A stretch of DNA of 64,000 nucleotides from Azolla caroliniana (taxonomy: Eukaryota > Polypodiophyta): assembly GCA_043228905.1 (NCBI GenBank), contig CM091651.1, forward strand, positions 1 to 64,000, written 5' to 3'. The position numbers and the translations under genes are program-made. The notes under the pieces are model-generated. The model was not told where the DNA came from and made no database searches. It worked only from the letters and a program-made list of their open reading frames with translations. Shown here piece by piece: positions 1 to 12,955 of this stretch (position 1 is its first letter; every line of letters begins with the position of its first letter).

Positions 1-187
1 CGAGTGATCGTCCTCCCAGCAAGCGAGCGATTCTGGGTGCGAAGACGCAAAAACGAGCCAATGGGAGAATATCAGGATCGATTCCCGAAGAAGATATAAA
101 AGGTTTCGTCGCATTGTTGCGTTGCAGAAGCAGACTAGTTGGGACGATTGCTTTTCATACAAACAAATCTTTTTTTTGTGCTAGAGT

Positions 188-2568
188 CTAAAATAAAGTA
201 TTGCGTGTGATACTGATAATGGGATCTACAAATATACCTGATAGGATTGATGCTGATGCACAAACAAACATAACTGTTTCAGCAGAACTCTTGGATATCC
301 AGATTGACAAAAGTGATGCTTTTTTTATATTCATTGTAGACATGTTGTTTTCCTGAATTCTACCAATGAACATCAATTTTATTACTTTTAAATAATAATA
401 AATAGAAATGACGCTTGTGATGAGTGCTACCCAAACTAATGGGTACAAACTAGCTTTCCATCCGTGCCAGAAAATATAAAGTTTACCAAAAAAACCAGAT
501 AGTGGAGGAATACCTCCGAGGGATGGTGAACGGAAAACCGAAGAGAGTGTTAGAACAGGATCCTTCGTATATGATGCTGTATAATCTCGAATATTATCAG
601 TTCCAGTTCGCAAACTAAATAGAGTAACACAAGCAAAAGTTCCGAGATTAGTGAGTATATAAATAAGGATATAGGTTATCGTACTTGCATAACCATTTTC
701 AGGGTCTGCAGCAATTATTCCAATCAAGATATAGCCAATTTGACTTATAGAAGAGTATGCTAGCATACGTTTCATGCTTGTTTGAGTAACAGCAATTAAA
801 TTTCCAAAAATCATGCTAAGAGTAGCTAGTATTCCCAAACCGATATGCCATTCATTAGAAAAAGGCGAGAAAATTATACTGAGAAGTCGTGTAGATAAAG
901 CCAACGCCGCCACTTTGGAAGTCACAGAAAAAGAAGCAACAACTGGTGTGGGAGAGTCAGAGTCGAAAAGAAGATTTTCGATCTTCCCGCTCATTCAGAA
1001 CCGTGCATGAAATTCTAATTTCGCACGGCTCCTGGTTCCTAAAAGACTTTCAATTGACTTTAGCAACGTTCCTAGAACCTTCCTCGCGTATGTCTAAAAA
1101 AAAGTCCTTTTTTTCTTTCTTTAATGAATGAACGAATATTTTTCATTCAGCAGAGAAACTTACCCTTTAACTTCTCGAGGAATCCTTGATCATTTTTTTT
1201 AATCCACCAGTAATTCCTTTTTTCTATTTTTTTCCCCCTTATTCCTACCTATCTGTGACAGAATCTACACTCCCGCAAGATGGATGGAATATAAATAAGT
1301 TGATAGAAACTATTACTACATAGTAGATAATTTTTATGATTTTTTTCGTTCCTAACAGGCATTTTTTCTATATCTTGGGGTAATTTCTTTGGTTGATTTG
1401 ATCTGTCAAAAGCTTCTGAAGGAATGAAACAATCTTTTTTACAAAAAAATAACAACCAAAAAAGATATATTTTGTTATTGAAGCGACTACGCTGGCAATT
1501 GACAAAAATTATCATACTTTGTTAGACCTACCCCTAAAAAAGAGAACTTTTAAAATATAAATAGGTTTATATAAAAATTGAATTTAAATGAATATATAAA
1601 TATTCAGAAAAAAATATCTCTATATCTATACATTTCCCTGTTTTACTCGTACAAAATCAGTCGGACAAACGAAATTCCGGTAGATTGTCACGAAATGCAC
1701 GGCAAGGGCTAGTTAACAATACAAATAAAGGTTCGGAAAGGTTGTTATGTCTTCCGGATACCTGTTAGATATAGCAAATAACGGTTCAATCTATTTGGTA
1801 TTATACCTATAAAGACTGAACTGTTTTTAGAGCGAATCACACTCCTTCATATACATCGGGAGTCCATTGATGAAATGGAACGAGCGAGAGCTTAAAAGCC
1901 ATCCCCGCCAAGACTAACGCAAGGGATATATGGATTGCCAAAGGATCGAGCATACTGTTTAGCAAGAGCCCATCAACTATTTTATTAAGTTGAATCTCTC
2001 CGCCAGAGAGTCCGTACGATAAGGAAAACCCATACATTAGCAAAGATGGACTTACCCCACCCATCGATAGAAATTTCATAGTCGCTTCGTTCGATCTGAC
2101 ATCTCTTTTGGCGTATCCTGATAAAAGATAAGAGGATGGACCCAAACACTCCGAAGCTACATAAACTGTTACTAGATCATTGGCACTACGCAGAAGCATT
2201 CCTCCCGAACCTGCAGTTGATACAAATAATGAGAATTCTGCCATAGCAGTTTTTGTACATCGCACATAATCAACGGATAATGGAATGGATAATAGTGAGC
2301 GAATCAAGAGAAAGAATCTGGATATATTACTAAAAGTGCTAACTTGAATACTTTCAGGAAAAACCGAAAAAGACTTTACCTCCCACTGGTACAAAAGAAG
2401 AATAATACTTATTACCAGAGATAGTAATGAGATTCTATAAAGCAAAATTTTGTCTCTTCCTTTATCCAATAAATCAGTGGCAATAATCATGATTAAGCCG
2501 AGAATCAATATAGATTCCGGAAGAATTGGCAAATCAACGAATGAAAGGGAAAAATAAGTTTTATTCGT
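188..2568 (-). CDS. ndhB: NADH dehydrogenase-like complex subunit 2 (two exons)
   Basis: Membrane subunit of the thylakoid NDH complex, which carries out cyclic electron flow around photosystem I and pumps protons. Exon 1 is 1843..2568 and exon 2 is 188..955; together they give 497 residues, close to the usual length for spore-bearing plants. The group II intron (956..1842) starts GTGTG and ends AC, with a domain V-like hairpin near 1001..1035. The join reads VYEG|SPTPVV, the conserved family junction. No ATG fits the N-terminus: the in-frame ACG at 2566..2568 is the likely start after C-to-U editing. There are no internal stops. It is the first gene of the window and lies next to matK, as expected at the large single-copy end of fern plastomes. 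Confidence 0.93.
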
Positions 2569-2778
2569 AATGAAAATCAAGGTAATATAATTATTTTTAT
2601 ATTATTGTGTTATGCGCAATTAATTGAAGGGTCAACCAAATCAATTATCTAGGTATTTTTGCGTCTATGTAAACTGCAAGACAAAAACAATTAGATTTTT
2701 TTATGAATCGATTCAAGATCAACTTTCTACTAATACTAAGAAGAGAGATAATTCCGATTGTATCAATAGAGAGGGGAG

Positions 2779-4287
2779 CTATTTTTGTATTTCCCATATT
2801 GCTAGCGTCGATACGGCGGGTCGAATGACGTTCATATACCAAGATCTTGGATCATTTGATAGATTAGACGTCATCTCATTATACTTAACACTATTATCTA
2901 AAAAAGTTTCCGAATCAAATCTGCGTTGCAACGAACGGGTTGTACTTTTATGCTTACAGGCCAAAGTTTTATCGCATGATAATCGCAAAATATATCTCGA
3001 TCTACGCGATCCATCTCGATTTGTAGAACCACCATAAAAAACAGAGAGGATCCTCCAAATGTGTCCAAATCTATTCAAAATATCGTGATCTGGAAGCGTA
3101 ACCCAAGCCGATTTACTAATCGGATGTCCGGCACTGTCGCAGGAACTCTTTCTTGCCATAAGCTTAACCATAAGCGTAATCGGGAGTTCCGTAAAAACTT
3201 GATTGGTCACAAAAAGGCTGAAGTAGGGTTCTCCTCCTGCATTGCTGACGCGAACTCTCCTTACTATTGACCGAAAACCCAGGTTATAACCCAAGAAAAA
3301 AAAGGAATCTTTGGATAGCCTTTCAAAAAACACTCGATTGTATTTGACACAAGAATCAGAATAAGATTCCAGGAGTGTCGAAATAAAATAGATCCATTTT
3401 CTTGCAAAGTATTTAGTCCCCCCAATAGCCAAGATACTATGATTTCTATACCTTCCATAATGAAAAAAAAATCGACTCAGGCAAAAACGCATGTTTGCCC
3501 CATACGATCGGTATTCATACCAACTAAATCGCCCCCCCTTCCGAGTAATGCTATTCCAATCGATAGATCTAAAAGATCTCGATTGTGGTCCATGTACCTG
3601 GTTTTTTAGGAACAATATTGTTGAATCAATCTCGGAGATGTAGAAATTCCAAGGTACACTGGCTATATTTTTTATTCCCTTGTTTCTTGAAATATAAACA
3701 GAGTTAACAGATATTTTTTTATATTTATGTAAAGCCAATCTCAAAATATGTAGAAATGGAGCATCCTGTATACTTCTCCGAAACAATCGAATCAAACTTT
3801 CTGAATGAACATTTTGTGGTATTCTGATACCTAGAATATTGTTGGATTTTGGCAATCTATCTTCTAGAAATAGAAATATTGAATGAATGGATCGGGAAGT
3901 TTTCCAATCAACAATAAGCTTCTTCATAGTCGGCGGCGTTATCCAAGACGATAAAGAAATCTCTAAAACAAAGCATATCATTTCTGATAGGACATAGAAG
4001 TATGGCCCGAAGCCCCAACTACCAGATTGATTTCAATCAGATTCTGAATAAACAATCTCGTAATAATTCTGATGACGCATTCTATCAATCATACGTTTCG
4101 ATGATATAATACTACATGCTTGAAGTACTATATCAATCTTTGGTGCACACGAAGCGTATTTGCAAGCAACCAAATAACAATCCTCTTTGAAGGAAAATGA
4201 ATACAAAAAACATTCTTTGTTGAAATTGATCCACTGACTCATCATAAAGTCCCTAGAATAAGAAAAAGATCCATGACTGCTCTTCAT
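2779..4287 (-). CDS. matK: Maturase K, free-standing, one in-frame stop to be edited
   Basis: Plastid intron maturase thought to assist splicing of several group IIA introns. The frame runs 502 residues from ATG 4285..4287 to a TAG. It is interrupted once, at TGA 4033..4035 between residues 84 and 86; U-to-C editing to CGA would give SDRNQSG and an unbroken protein. Upstream and downstream codons stay in one frame, so this is not a frameshift. The gene normally sits inside the trnK-UUU intron, but no trnK exon is visible on either side. Loss of trnK around matK is known in leptosporangiate ferns. The start is chosen because it gives the family length. Confidence 0.9.
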
Positions 4288-5006
4288 TGTGGTAGTCTCC
4301 CAAACTAAAAAAAAAACAACGGAATAAAAAAAGAATCAATATACTAGCAAATCTCCTTCTACACTTTGCGTTATAAATTGATACACATAGACTTTTTTCT
4401 ATTTTTTTTTTTCTCACTATTACCGCCAAACACTCTGTTGCATCCCAACGGCCCGATCGAGTTTGTTGTTTGTATAGGGGATAGGATAAGGGATAGAGGC
4501 GAAATACCGCTCCAGAAACAAGCCACCAAATCAACCAGAGAGTTATATCTGTTCGTTGGTGCACCTATGTATGTCCATAATCGAACACTATTCCAAAAGC
4601 ACTACCACTACATTGAACATTTCGAAAGAACCCTTCGAAGCATTAATTCCTGGGTAAGGTTAGATGGGATGGCCCATAGCCAGCCATCCATAGCCCCAAG
4701 CAAGCTTCGCATATAAAGCTAATTTCCCAAAAACCCTTCAATTTCAAAAATTTTTAGTTATTCTTTTTTTTTTCGTTGCTTCTCGAATAGGTCCATCACG
4801 CCATCGATTCCAGATTTGAGTAAAGACCACAATATTTTTCTAGAGATACTACTACTTTGTGGAGGGATAATAAAAACGGCGTATAGGTAAAGTGAAAGTA
4901 GTAGGAAAGGATGATACAGAAACATCTGAAAAGAAATATAGGCTGGACTCATTATATTCTCCCAAACATTTTTTTCTTAAATCTTTTTTTTTTTTAGCAA
5001 TTTAAA
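4288..5006. other. matK-rps16 spacer without a gene
   Basis: About 720 bases between the matK start and the rps16 stop. It holds short A/T runs and no tRNA. In particular no trnK-UUU exon is seen, although trnK would lie here in most land plants. The open frames here (for example plus strand 4366..4716) resemble nothing I recognise. Confidence 0.6.
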
Positions 5007-6037
5007 TCAAAAGACTTTTGCCCGTTTCGATAGATCACGAACAGTTTCTGTTGTTTGGGCCCCTACCTCCAGCAAAGATGTAATTGCAGGAACGTTTAAC
5101 TGGGTTTGTCCTTTTCTGGGATCATGAAATCCAACCTCCTGGATGGCCTTTCCTTCCCGGCGGGACCGAGTATCAATAGCTATTATTCGATAAGTTATTT
5201 ATTGGGATAGGTTTTTTTCTTTTTTTAGGGACCCCCCCGCCAAACCGCATGTGAAATTTTCATCTCGTACGGCTTAAACCGCAATTATGAAGAAATAGCT
5301 AAAGAACTATACTTCGTTTTTTAAATTCCATCGAATAACGGATGGACTACTCTTAACTCATATACGTGCAATACATAAAATTTTCCACCTCCTGAGTCAT
5401 CTTCTTACTAATAATCGACTGATGTTGAGATAGCGAACGGGAATGACAGAAACCCTCCCCCACTCCCTCCGTTAACGAACTCAGTGACGTATCAAGCATC
5501 GTCTCGTTCGTAGATCGAATTAAAGAATCCTTAGGTTCGAGCTGACTTCAAGGTTTTTTGTATACAGGATTAGTAGCAACAAGACCCATCCCGAAAGACC
5601 TACTTTAATGAATTATGTCGAGGCAACTAAACAATTAGGTACCTGAAAACATCAAAGACGTTTCGAGTGCAGATTCGCTCCGAATTCAACAAGCAAACGA
5701 CTTTGCCCGAATAGAATCAAATCAATCTGAATGAATTTCGGTTTAGAATTATTACCTGGTAGTAACAACTTCTCAAAAATCATGAAGTTTAGCAACTCTG
5801 AGTATAACCATAGACACTATTACTCTTCAAAAACAAGTAAATAATTTAAGATAGGTGTAGTAGAATTCTTCAAGCTTCATTAGATAAGGACTTTTTTACT
5901 AATGTTGAAGCAAGAGCATCTCGCCCTTCAGGTACAAGCAAGGATGGCGGCTGACTATTTTAGCTTAGCAAAAACGATCTAGATATTCGAGCCACACGTT
6001 GCTTTCTACCGTGTCGCTTCAAGCGAATTTTTATCAT
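5007..6037 (-). CDS. rps16: 30S ribosomal protein S16 (two exons)
   Basis: Small-subunit ribosomal protein. Exon 1 is 5998..6037 (40 nt, the usual length), starting ATG and encoding [13 protein letters not shown]. Exon 2 is 5007..5200 and encodes the conserved stretch around [14 protein letters not shown], ending KRAKVF before TGA. The intron begins GTGTGGC, ends AAT at the chosen boundary, and has a typical group II domain V hairpin at about 5243..5275. The joined product is 77 residues with no stop. The exon 2 boundary is the least certain part: it was chosen to keep frame and an AY intron end. The gene is lost in many plants but is intact here. Confidence 0.88.
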
Positions 6038-6188
6038 GATATATCACAAATACAGGAATTCCCTTATTATTAGATACTTGCTGACATGACGGTCCCAAGT
6101 AGACTACGCTATCTGCCTAATCCCTTTGTGAAACAAATTTAAATTATCTGAGTTTTTTTTATTCCTAGTAATAAACAAAATGATCGAA

Positions 6189-7730
6189 TCAAGAATTTAG
6201 TTTTTCTTTGGCTGCATACATAACATCGACTGTTATTTCTGCAATGCCTTTTTGTTCCGCAGAGATTTCAGTATTTCTCTTGATTTTACCCCTTACAAAA
6301 CCGGGGATCCTGTTTAACTCTAATTCGGCTTCGGGAGTCCAGTTGAGATCTCTATCTGTGGATAACGACTTGGTGCTTACCTCTTTCGTATCATGACCAC
6401 CAAAAACATCTAACAAATGATCTTCCATGCCCAGATTAAACGAGTTATAGACTAGATCAGCTATTTGATTGGTTCCTTCATAACCTAGAAAGGGTCGATA
6501 TCCCAGGGGAAAATTCTGAATATGGACCGGCGAGGAAATGACCCCACACGGAATATCAATACGTTTACCGATGTGGCGTTCCATTTGGGTTCCAAATATG
6601 GCGGAGGGTTCCATACGAGCTATTGTATCTCCAACCTCAGTGTGGTCCTCTGTAATTAATACCTCGTCACATAAGCCCTGAACCTGCTCATTAAACCACT
6701 CCATGTCGTGCTTGCAATACGTACCTGAACACCTAACACGAATTCCCATTTCTCTAACGAGTATTTTAGTAATCGAAGCGGCGTGAGTAGCATCACCGAA
6801 TACTACAACCTCTTTTCCAGCCAAGTTTTGGCAATCGATAGACTTAGAAAACCAAGCTGCTTGAGAAACAAAATTTGTTTGATCTTTAATATATGAGAGA
6901 TATTTGGCTTTTTTTTCTGGTAAGACGGAAGCCCACGCATTCACGAGTTTCTCCATCTGTCTAATGAATTCGGCTGTATCTAAAATGCCCATGGGAGTTA
7001 CGGACACAAAAGGCATCCCGTATTCTCTTTCCAGAAAAAAAGCTGTCATTAAACCAACCTCGCGGTAGGGAACTACATTGAACCAAGCCCTCGGTAGATC
7101 CTTTAAAAAGTTTAGAGATCCCCCTTCTGGAATTATTTGATTGACGAGAATTCCCAAATCTCGGAATGAACGTTTCAATTCACGACAATCATGCTGATTG
7201 TGAAAACCCGATGTAAAAATTCCAATAATATTAGCCGAAGGTTTATTTGTTACGGATCGATCTAGTGTGCCTTGTTTACAAGCCCTATCCAAATAATATC
7301 GAACTATCTGTTCCGAGGTTCTATCTGCTGCTTGGAGTTCATTGACTCAATAGTGATTGACATCCGCGGGAATTACATCAGACTCGGAAGAAAGGGAGGC
7401 TCGATCTGCAAAATTCTGCAAGTCCTCCTGTAAAGTACTAGAGGTGCATGTAGGTGTCAAAACAATTGAATCGGGGCGTTATTCCTCATCCTTTCGGGTT
7501 ATATTATTTATAACTTTCTCCTGGGATCCGCGTGCCAAAACATGTCGATCCACCACACTAGCTGTTACTGGGGTAAAATCTCTTTCCCTTTCCAACATGG
7601 AACGCATAACATTAAAATGGTCATCTCCCAAAGGGGCATGCATTATAGCATGTACGTTCTTGAAGGAACTGGCCACTCGTAGGGTACCGATGTGGGCAGG
7701 TCCAGCATACATCCAATAAGCTAATTTCAT
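6189..7730 (-). CDS. chlB: Light-independent protochlorophyllide reductase subunit B, two in-frame stops to be edited
   Basis: Subunit B of the dark-operative protochlorophyllide oxidoreductase, which lets chlorophyll form without light. The 513-residue frame starts ATG ([18 protein letters not shown], the conserved N-terminus) and includes TPTCTSS near residue 96. Two stops interrupt it: TAA 7479..7481 after KDEE (expected Gln) and TGA 7347..7349 in NHY*VNEL (expected Arg). Both are removed by U-to-C editing and the frame never shifts. Presence of chlB rules out an angiosperm. The partners chlL and chlN are not in this window. Confidence 0.94.
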
Positions 7731-7933
7731 AAATTGATTTTTTTTTTTTATTCCGCATCATCAAGGGATCTATTGCTATATGCAACATATCATCATAATA
7801 TAAACTGTAGGATCCACCGAGAGGAATAAAAGGATGAGTATCAGATAAACGATCCTAAACGAAAAAAAAAAAGATATTGTTTGTGACTCTTTTGTGTGAG
7901 AAAACGCAACAAGGTTTCGCCATCGAGCGGGAT

Positions 7934-8005
7934 CTGGGACGGAAGGATTCGAACCTCCGAATGACGGGATCAAAACCCGCTGCCTTACCACTTGGCCACG
8001 CCCCA
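7934..8005 (-). tRNA. trnQ-UUG: tRNA-Gln (UUG)
   Basis: A 72-nt cloverleaf on the minus strand with acceptor TGGGGCG pairing CGTCCCA, anticodon loop TTTTGAT with TTG, and T-loop GGTTCGAATCC. It is upstream of psbK in the standard land-plant order. Confidence 0.95.
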
Positions 8006-8309
8006 CGGATGATCAGTACAATGACTATCCCATACTTTGATTCTTCTGTCAACCTTTCTTTCTCCTTCGTTGGTTGTTTATGCGGAGACAGCAGAGACGG
8101 AAAAAAAAACTATTTCAAATTTTTGTTGATTCGACAGATGAAAATCCCAAAGAAAAGAATTATCCTCTCTTTTGTTTGGTGAAAAAAAGAAATAGATTTC
8201 TTTTCACCAGTTCGAATGGAAGAATATATAATAGTATAGAACTGATGGGTAAGTTGATCGACAAGCGTCACTGTCTTAGAAGAAAACTAGTCGTTATTGG
8301 AGAATAGAA
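8006..8309. other. trnQ-psbK spacer
   Basis: About 300 bases of A/T-rich spacer. Short open frames cover it but match no plastid family. It presumably contains the psbK promoter, which I cannot place with confidence. Confidence 0.5.
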
Positions 8310-8486
8310 ATGATGGTTTTGTGTAACATCTGTCTGGAGAATCTTCCTCACATCACTGATACTTTTTATGCCAAATTACCCGAAGCCTATGCCATCTTCG
8401 ATCCAATCGTCGATGTAATGCCAGTTATACCAGTATTCTTTCTACTCTTAGCTTTCGTGTGGCAGGCTGCTGTTAGTTTCCGCTAA
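8310..8486 (+). CDS. psbK: Photosystem II reaction centre protein K
   Basis: Small single-span protein of the PSII core. The 58-residue frame starts ATG and has an N-terminal presequence that is removed in mature PsbK. The conserved mature part begins [17 protein letters not shown] and ends in one membrane helix ([17 protein letters not shown]). A second ATG follows immediately at 8313. It sits just upstream of psbI on the same strand. Confidence 0.95.
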   Translation: MMVLCNICLENLPHITDTFYAKLPEAYAIFDPIVDVMPVIPVFFLLLAFVWQAAVSFR

Positions 8487-9136
<650 letters not shown>

Positions 9137-9197
9137 ATCTCTTTCTTTTTTTTTTAGTTGCTCCATCGATAGGTTAATGATTTTATCAAATATTGAA

Positions 9198-9284
9198 GGA
9201 GAGAGAGGGATTCGAACCCTCGGTACATATGAACTGTACAACGGATTAGCAATCCGACGCGTTAGACCTCTCGGCCATCTCTCC
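9198..9284 (-). tRNA. trnS-GCU: tRNA-Ser (GCU)
   Basis: An 87-nt class II tRNA with a long variable arm. Acceptor GGAGAGA pairs with TCTCTCC and the anticodon is GCT. It follows psbI as in most land plants. Confidence 0.95.
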
Positions 9285-9441
9285 AAGCAAAAGGATCTTT
9301 TGGACTTTAACATGAAGTTGGGATAGAAGTCTATATTTTGAATAGTAGTTTAAACAAAGCTCCATCGACGAAATCAAAAAACCTATGCTTTGGTAATCAG
9401 GTCCAAAAGGAATACTAGATTGGGTGGGGGTTCCTCGTTGG

Positions 9442-9457
9442 CCCCCCCCCCCCCCCA
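9442..9457 (+). repeat. 16-base poly-C run
   Basis: Sixteen consecutive C in the trnS-GCU to psaM spacer, flanked by GTTCCT and AGGAAC, which are complementary. It is a slippage-prone homopolymer whose true length may differ between molecules. Confidence 0.85.
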
Positions 9458-9519
9458 GGAACTTATCACAGTCTGGGTGGGACTGATTAAGTGAGTCGCC
9501 TACAAAAAAACTGGATCAA

Positions 9520-9618
9520 TCAACGATACAGTGCAACAGCTAACCTTGCAGCTAAAATGCTTGTTGCAAAGGCACTAACAAGTGCCAAAATTATTTGAAT
9601 GTCGGAAATTGATGTCAT
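9520..9618 (-). CDS. psaM: Photosystem I reaction centre subunit XII
   Basis: A 32-residue single-helix PSI subunit, absent from angiosperm plastids but kept in ferns and bryophytes. The frame starts ATG as MTSISDIQIILALVSAFAT and ends in LYR before TGA. The start and the first residues match the family. It lies on the opposite strand to the flanking psb30. Confidence 0.92.
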   Translation of the reverse strand: MTSISDIQIILALVSAFATSILAARLAVALYR

Positions 9619-9843
9619 TACCTTTGTTTTTTATCTCCCATTCCTTTCGTTATAAGTCAATGAACAAGAAAATGTTTCATTCACCTAGGGTTGAGCCTTG
9701 ATTCATTGTATCAGTCCTAGTTCACGATGGCTACATCGAGCCAACTACCCGTGGGTGTACCCGGAGCATTCCACTCCACCAATACTGGATTAAAAAAAGG
9801 AAGAATCTTTCTTATTTAAAAAGAAGTTTTAGAGGTAGAAGAT

Positions 9844-9945
9844 ATGAATCTAGAAGTAATAGCACAACTTGCTGTTCTGGCGTTAGTAGTTGCATCGGGA
9901 CCACTAGTAATTGCTTTGTCAGCCGCCCGGAAGGGTAATTTATGA
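9844..9945 (+). CDS. psb30: Photosystem II protein Psb30 (Ycf12)
   Basis: A 33-residue PSII core subunit with a single hydrophobic helix. The frame starts [19 protein letters not shown] and ends SAARKGNL before TGA. It lies upstream of trnG-UCC, the usual place in ferns. No editing is needed. Confidence 0.93.
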   Translation: MNLEVIAQLAVLALVVASGPLVIALSAARKGNL

Positions 9946-10088
9946 ATTAATTCCGGCAAATGAAAGGACTTCTCACTCGGGGCTGAGCAGCATAGTCCGT
10001 GGGGGACCCCTCAGAGAGTGATCGGGGGTCCCTCGAGCATAATTAGAATTAGACAGAGGACCCGTCTGTGTAATACAATTAGATTGTG

Positions 10089-11014
10089 GCGGGTATGGTT
10101 TAGTGGTAAAAGTGTGATTCGTCCTACTTTGGGCCGACTAGTCAAAGGATCCTTCAAACCGGTTTTTTTGCTGAATTGGCTCAAGAAGCTTTTTTTCTAT
10201 GAAGAACAAGTAAACTTCTCTAAAACAAAATATTATGGGTACAAAATTAGGTTATTCCCGTTATTTCTGCTTGCGTAGCAAGGTCGACGAATAACGAAGC
10301 GGAACTTTTATATTAAAATACCCGGAAGTCCAAAGTTTTTCTTAAAGAAGATGGGTAAACATCTATGGGTAGACGCTAAAAATGTTTGTTTCATCGTCAC
10401 TGAACCTTGGAAAAAAAAACTCCGAGCTTGACAGTCCCAGAAAGAATAATCTTGGTTTATCAAGATTTTCTGGCTTTTTCCATTGAAGAAGCGATTGCTT
10501 CCATGACTCGGTAAAAAACATTGCCCTAAAGATTTCTGCTTTTCATAAAAAAAGAACGAAGTAACTGGAAGAAAAAAAACCATGTTCCATAAGTGTATCT
10601 TAGTTGGGACTCATAAAAGGTAATAATCTTACCAGCGGGATCATCTAAGAAGTTTGTACTCTTGAAAAAAGATTAAACTGACATAGATACTATGGATACT
10701 TTTATTCGCAATAACCTTATAAAAAAAGAGGTTCATTGAATAAGAGAATTTTTTAAGTGGGGGGGATTCCAAAAAGTAACAGGCTTTCGTTATCTCCACT
10801 TTCCTTATGAGACGAGGTGAGGAACCCCTGCCAGTTGGTAGAAAAAAGCATGCCATATGCTTTGACATCTACCTTAATTTTCCATAAAGGAGCCGAATGA
10901 ATAGAGATTTTCACGTTCGGTTCTGAATTAGAGGTGTCATAAAAAGAAATTGGCATCGACTATAACCCTTAGCCTTCCAAGCTAATGATGCGGGTTCGAT
11001 TCCCGCTACCCGCT
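10089..11014 (+). tRNA. trnG-UCC: tRNA-Gly (UCC), split by a group II intron
   Basis: The 5' exon is 10089..10111 and the 3' exon is 10967..11014. The intron (10112..10966) starts GTGTG, ends AC and has a domain V-like hairpin near 10889..10924. The joined tRNA is 71 nt with anticodon TCC and acceptor GCGGGTA/TACCCGC. Open frames inside the intron look like noise. Confidence 0.94.
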
Positions 11015-11173
11015 AAAAATAGAACGCAGGGGTGAAAGGGTTATCGAAAACGATCCTGCTTTTCTTTATTGTTTCTAAACCGTGTCGCGAACGAATAAAA
11101 ACTCTTGTGTGTTCGCGATATGGTACTCTTGCTCTAGCTTCTTGATAGTTGACTATCGACCAGATAGAAAAGT

Positions 11174-11245
11174 GCGTCCATCGTCTAATGGATAGGACAG
11201 AGGTCTTCTAAACCTTAAGTATAGGTTCGAATCCTATTGGATGTA
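11174..11245 (+). tRNA. trnR-UCU: tRNA-Arg (UCU)
   Basis: A 72-nt cloverleaf. Acceptor GCGTCCA pairs with TGGATGT through two G-U pairs, and the anticodon is TCT. It is followed by atpA on the other strand. Confidence 0.94.
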
Positions 11246-11355
11246 GTTGCCTTCCTTATCTTATAGGTATAGCCATGCGTGTGTGGAGAACGTGGCTGGA
11301 GAGCTGGAAATCTCCATGCTCTCCGCCCACTCACGCAAAAAAAAAAAATAGCTAG

Positions 11356-12879
11356 TTACTTTTCTTGCAGTAAAAATAGTTCTATTGACTCTTTAATTGC
11401 TTCTTTTGAGATAGTTTCTGCCTGTTCCGTAAACGTCTTGGTAGAACGAATGATTTCGCCAAATTGAGGTTTATTGGTTGTTATATACTCACGTAGCTGA
11501 ATCAAGAACCTTTTAACTTGTCCAACCTCTAATATATCCAAATATCCGTTAACTCCCGTATAAATAGTAGCCACTTGCTCTTCCACTGACAATGGCGCTG
11601 ATTGAGCTTGCTTAAGCAATTCACGTAACCGTTGACCTCTCGCTAACTGATTCTGAGTAGCCTTATCAAGGTCAGAAGCAAATTGTGCAAAAGCCTCCAA
11701 TTCCGCAAATTGTGCCAATTCCAATTTTGGTTTACCGGCTACCTGCTTCATTGCTTTTGTTTGAGCTGCAGAGCCCACTCTAGAAACAGAAATTCCCACG
11801 TTGATTGCTGGTCGAATCCCAGCATTAAAAAGATCTGCTGATAGAAATATTTGTCCATCGGTAATAGAAATTACATTGGTGGGAATGTATGCCGAGACAT
11901 CCCCCGCCTGGGTCTCCACGATGGGTAGAGCCGTCATACTACCTTCACCCAAATCAAGACTTAATTTAGCCGCTCTTTCCAAAAGACGAGAATGCAAATG
12001 AAAAACATCTCCCGGATATGCTTCTCGCCCCGGTGGTCTTCTCAACAAAAGAGACATTTGTCGATAAGCCTGGGCTTGCTTAGAGAGATCATCATAAATG
12101 ATCAAGGTATGTTGTTTGCGATACATAAAATACTCGGCTAGAGCTGCTCCCGTATAGGGGGCAAGATATTGCAGAGTAGCTGGAGAATTCGCTGTCTCCG
12201 ACACAACGATGGTATATTCCATGGCTCCGCGATCCTTAAAGGTATTAACTACCTGGGCTACAGAGGAGGCTTTTTGACCAATAGCTACGTAGACACAGAT
12301 AACATTCTGACCTTTCTGATTCAGAATCGTATCTGTAGCTACTGCTGTTTTACCGGTCTGTCTATCCCCAATGATTAATTCTCGTTGACCCCGACCCACG
12401 GGGATCATTGAATCGACAGAGATGAGACCTGTTTGTGGGGGTTCGTACACGGAACGTCTGGAGATAATTCCAGGAGCGGGAGATTCGATTGGTCTATACT
12501 CAGAAGCTTGAATGTTACCCTTACCATCAATGGGTTCAGCCAAGGCGTTTACAACACGACCTAAGAAAGAGTCACCAACTGGTGTTTGGGCAATCTTTCC
12601 CGTCGCCTTTACGGAACTTCCCTCCTGTATGGTTAAACCGTCACCCGTCGGTACAGCCCCAACATTATCGGATTCTAGATTCGGAGCAATGCCTACCGTA
12701 CCGTCCTCAGATTCCACTAATTCACCAGCCATTACTTTATTAAGACCATAGATGCGAGCAATTCCATCCCCAACTTAAGGTACAGTACCGATATTAACAA
12801 CCTTTGCTTCTGGAACGTATCCCTCGATTTGCTTACGGATGATACTGCTAATTTCATCGGGTCGAATGTTTATTACCAT
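11356..12879 (-). CDS. atpA: ATP synthase CF1 alpha subunit, one in-frame stop to be edited
   Basis: Regulatory nucleotide-binding subunit of the chloroplast ATP synthase. The full frame is 507 residues from ATG ([12 protein letters not shown]) with the P-loop [12 protein letters not shown] at 12775..12777 interrupts residues near 35 in a stretch read as [14 protein letters not shown]. The family has Leu-Gln there, so C-to-U (CCT to CTT) plus U-to-C (TAA to CAA) restores it. It is the last gene of the rpoB-to-atpA block, with atpF 76 bases upstream. Confidence 0.96.
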
Positions 12880-12955
12880 CTTTTATCCACCAAAATATCT
12901 TACTGAAGGAAGGGAAGGAAAGAGTGAAACCTGTAACATAAAAAAAAAAAGAGTA

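Noticed and set aside
1-187. Search for trnL-CAA or an inverted-repeat junction at the left edge
   Set aside because: No tRNA fold or known gene could be read from these bases; the window may simply end before them.
813-1131. Plus-strand frames over ndhB
   Set aside because: They are antisense to ndhB exon 2 and its intron domain V.
10308-10956. Open frames inside the trnG-UCC intron as a possible intron-encoded protein
   Set aside because: They are short, overlap one another and lack reverse-transcriptase or maturase motifs.
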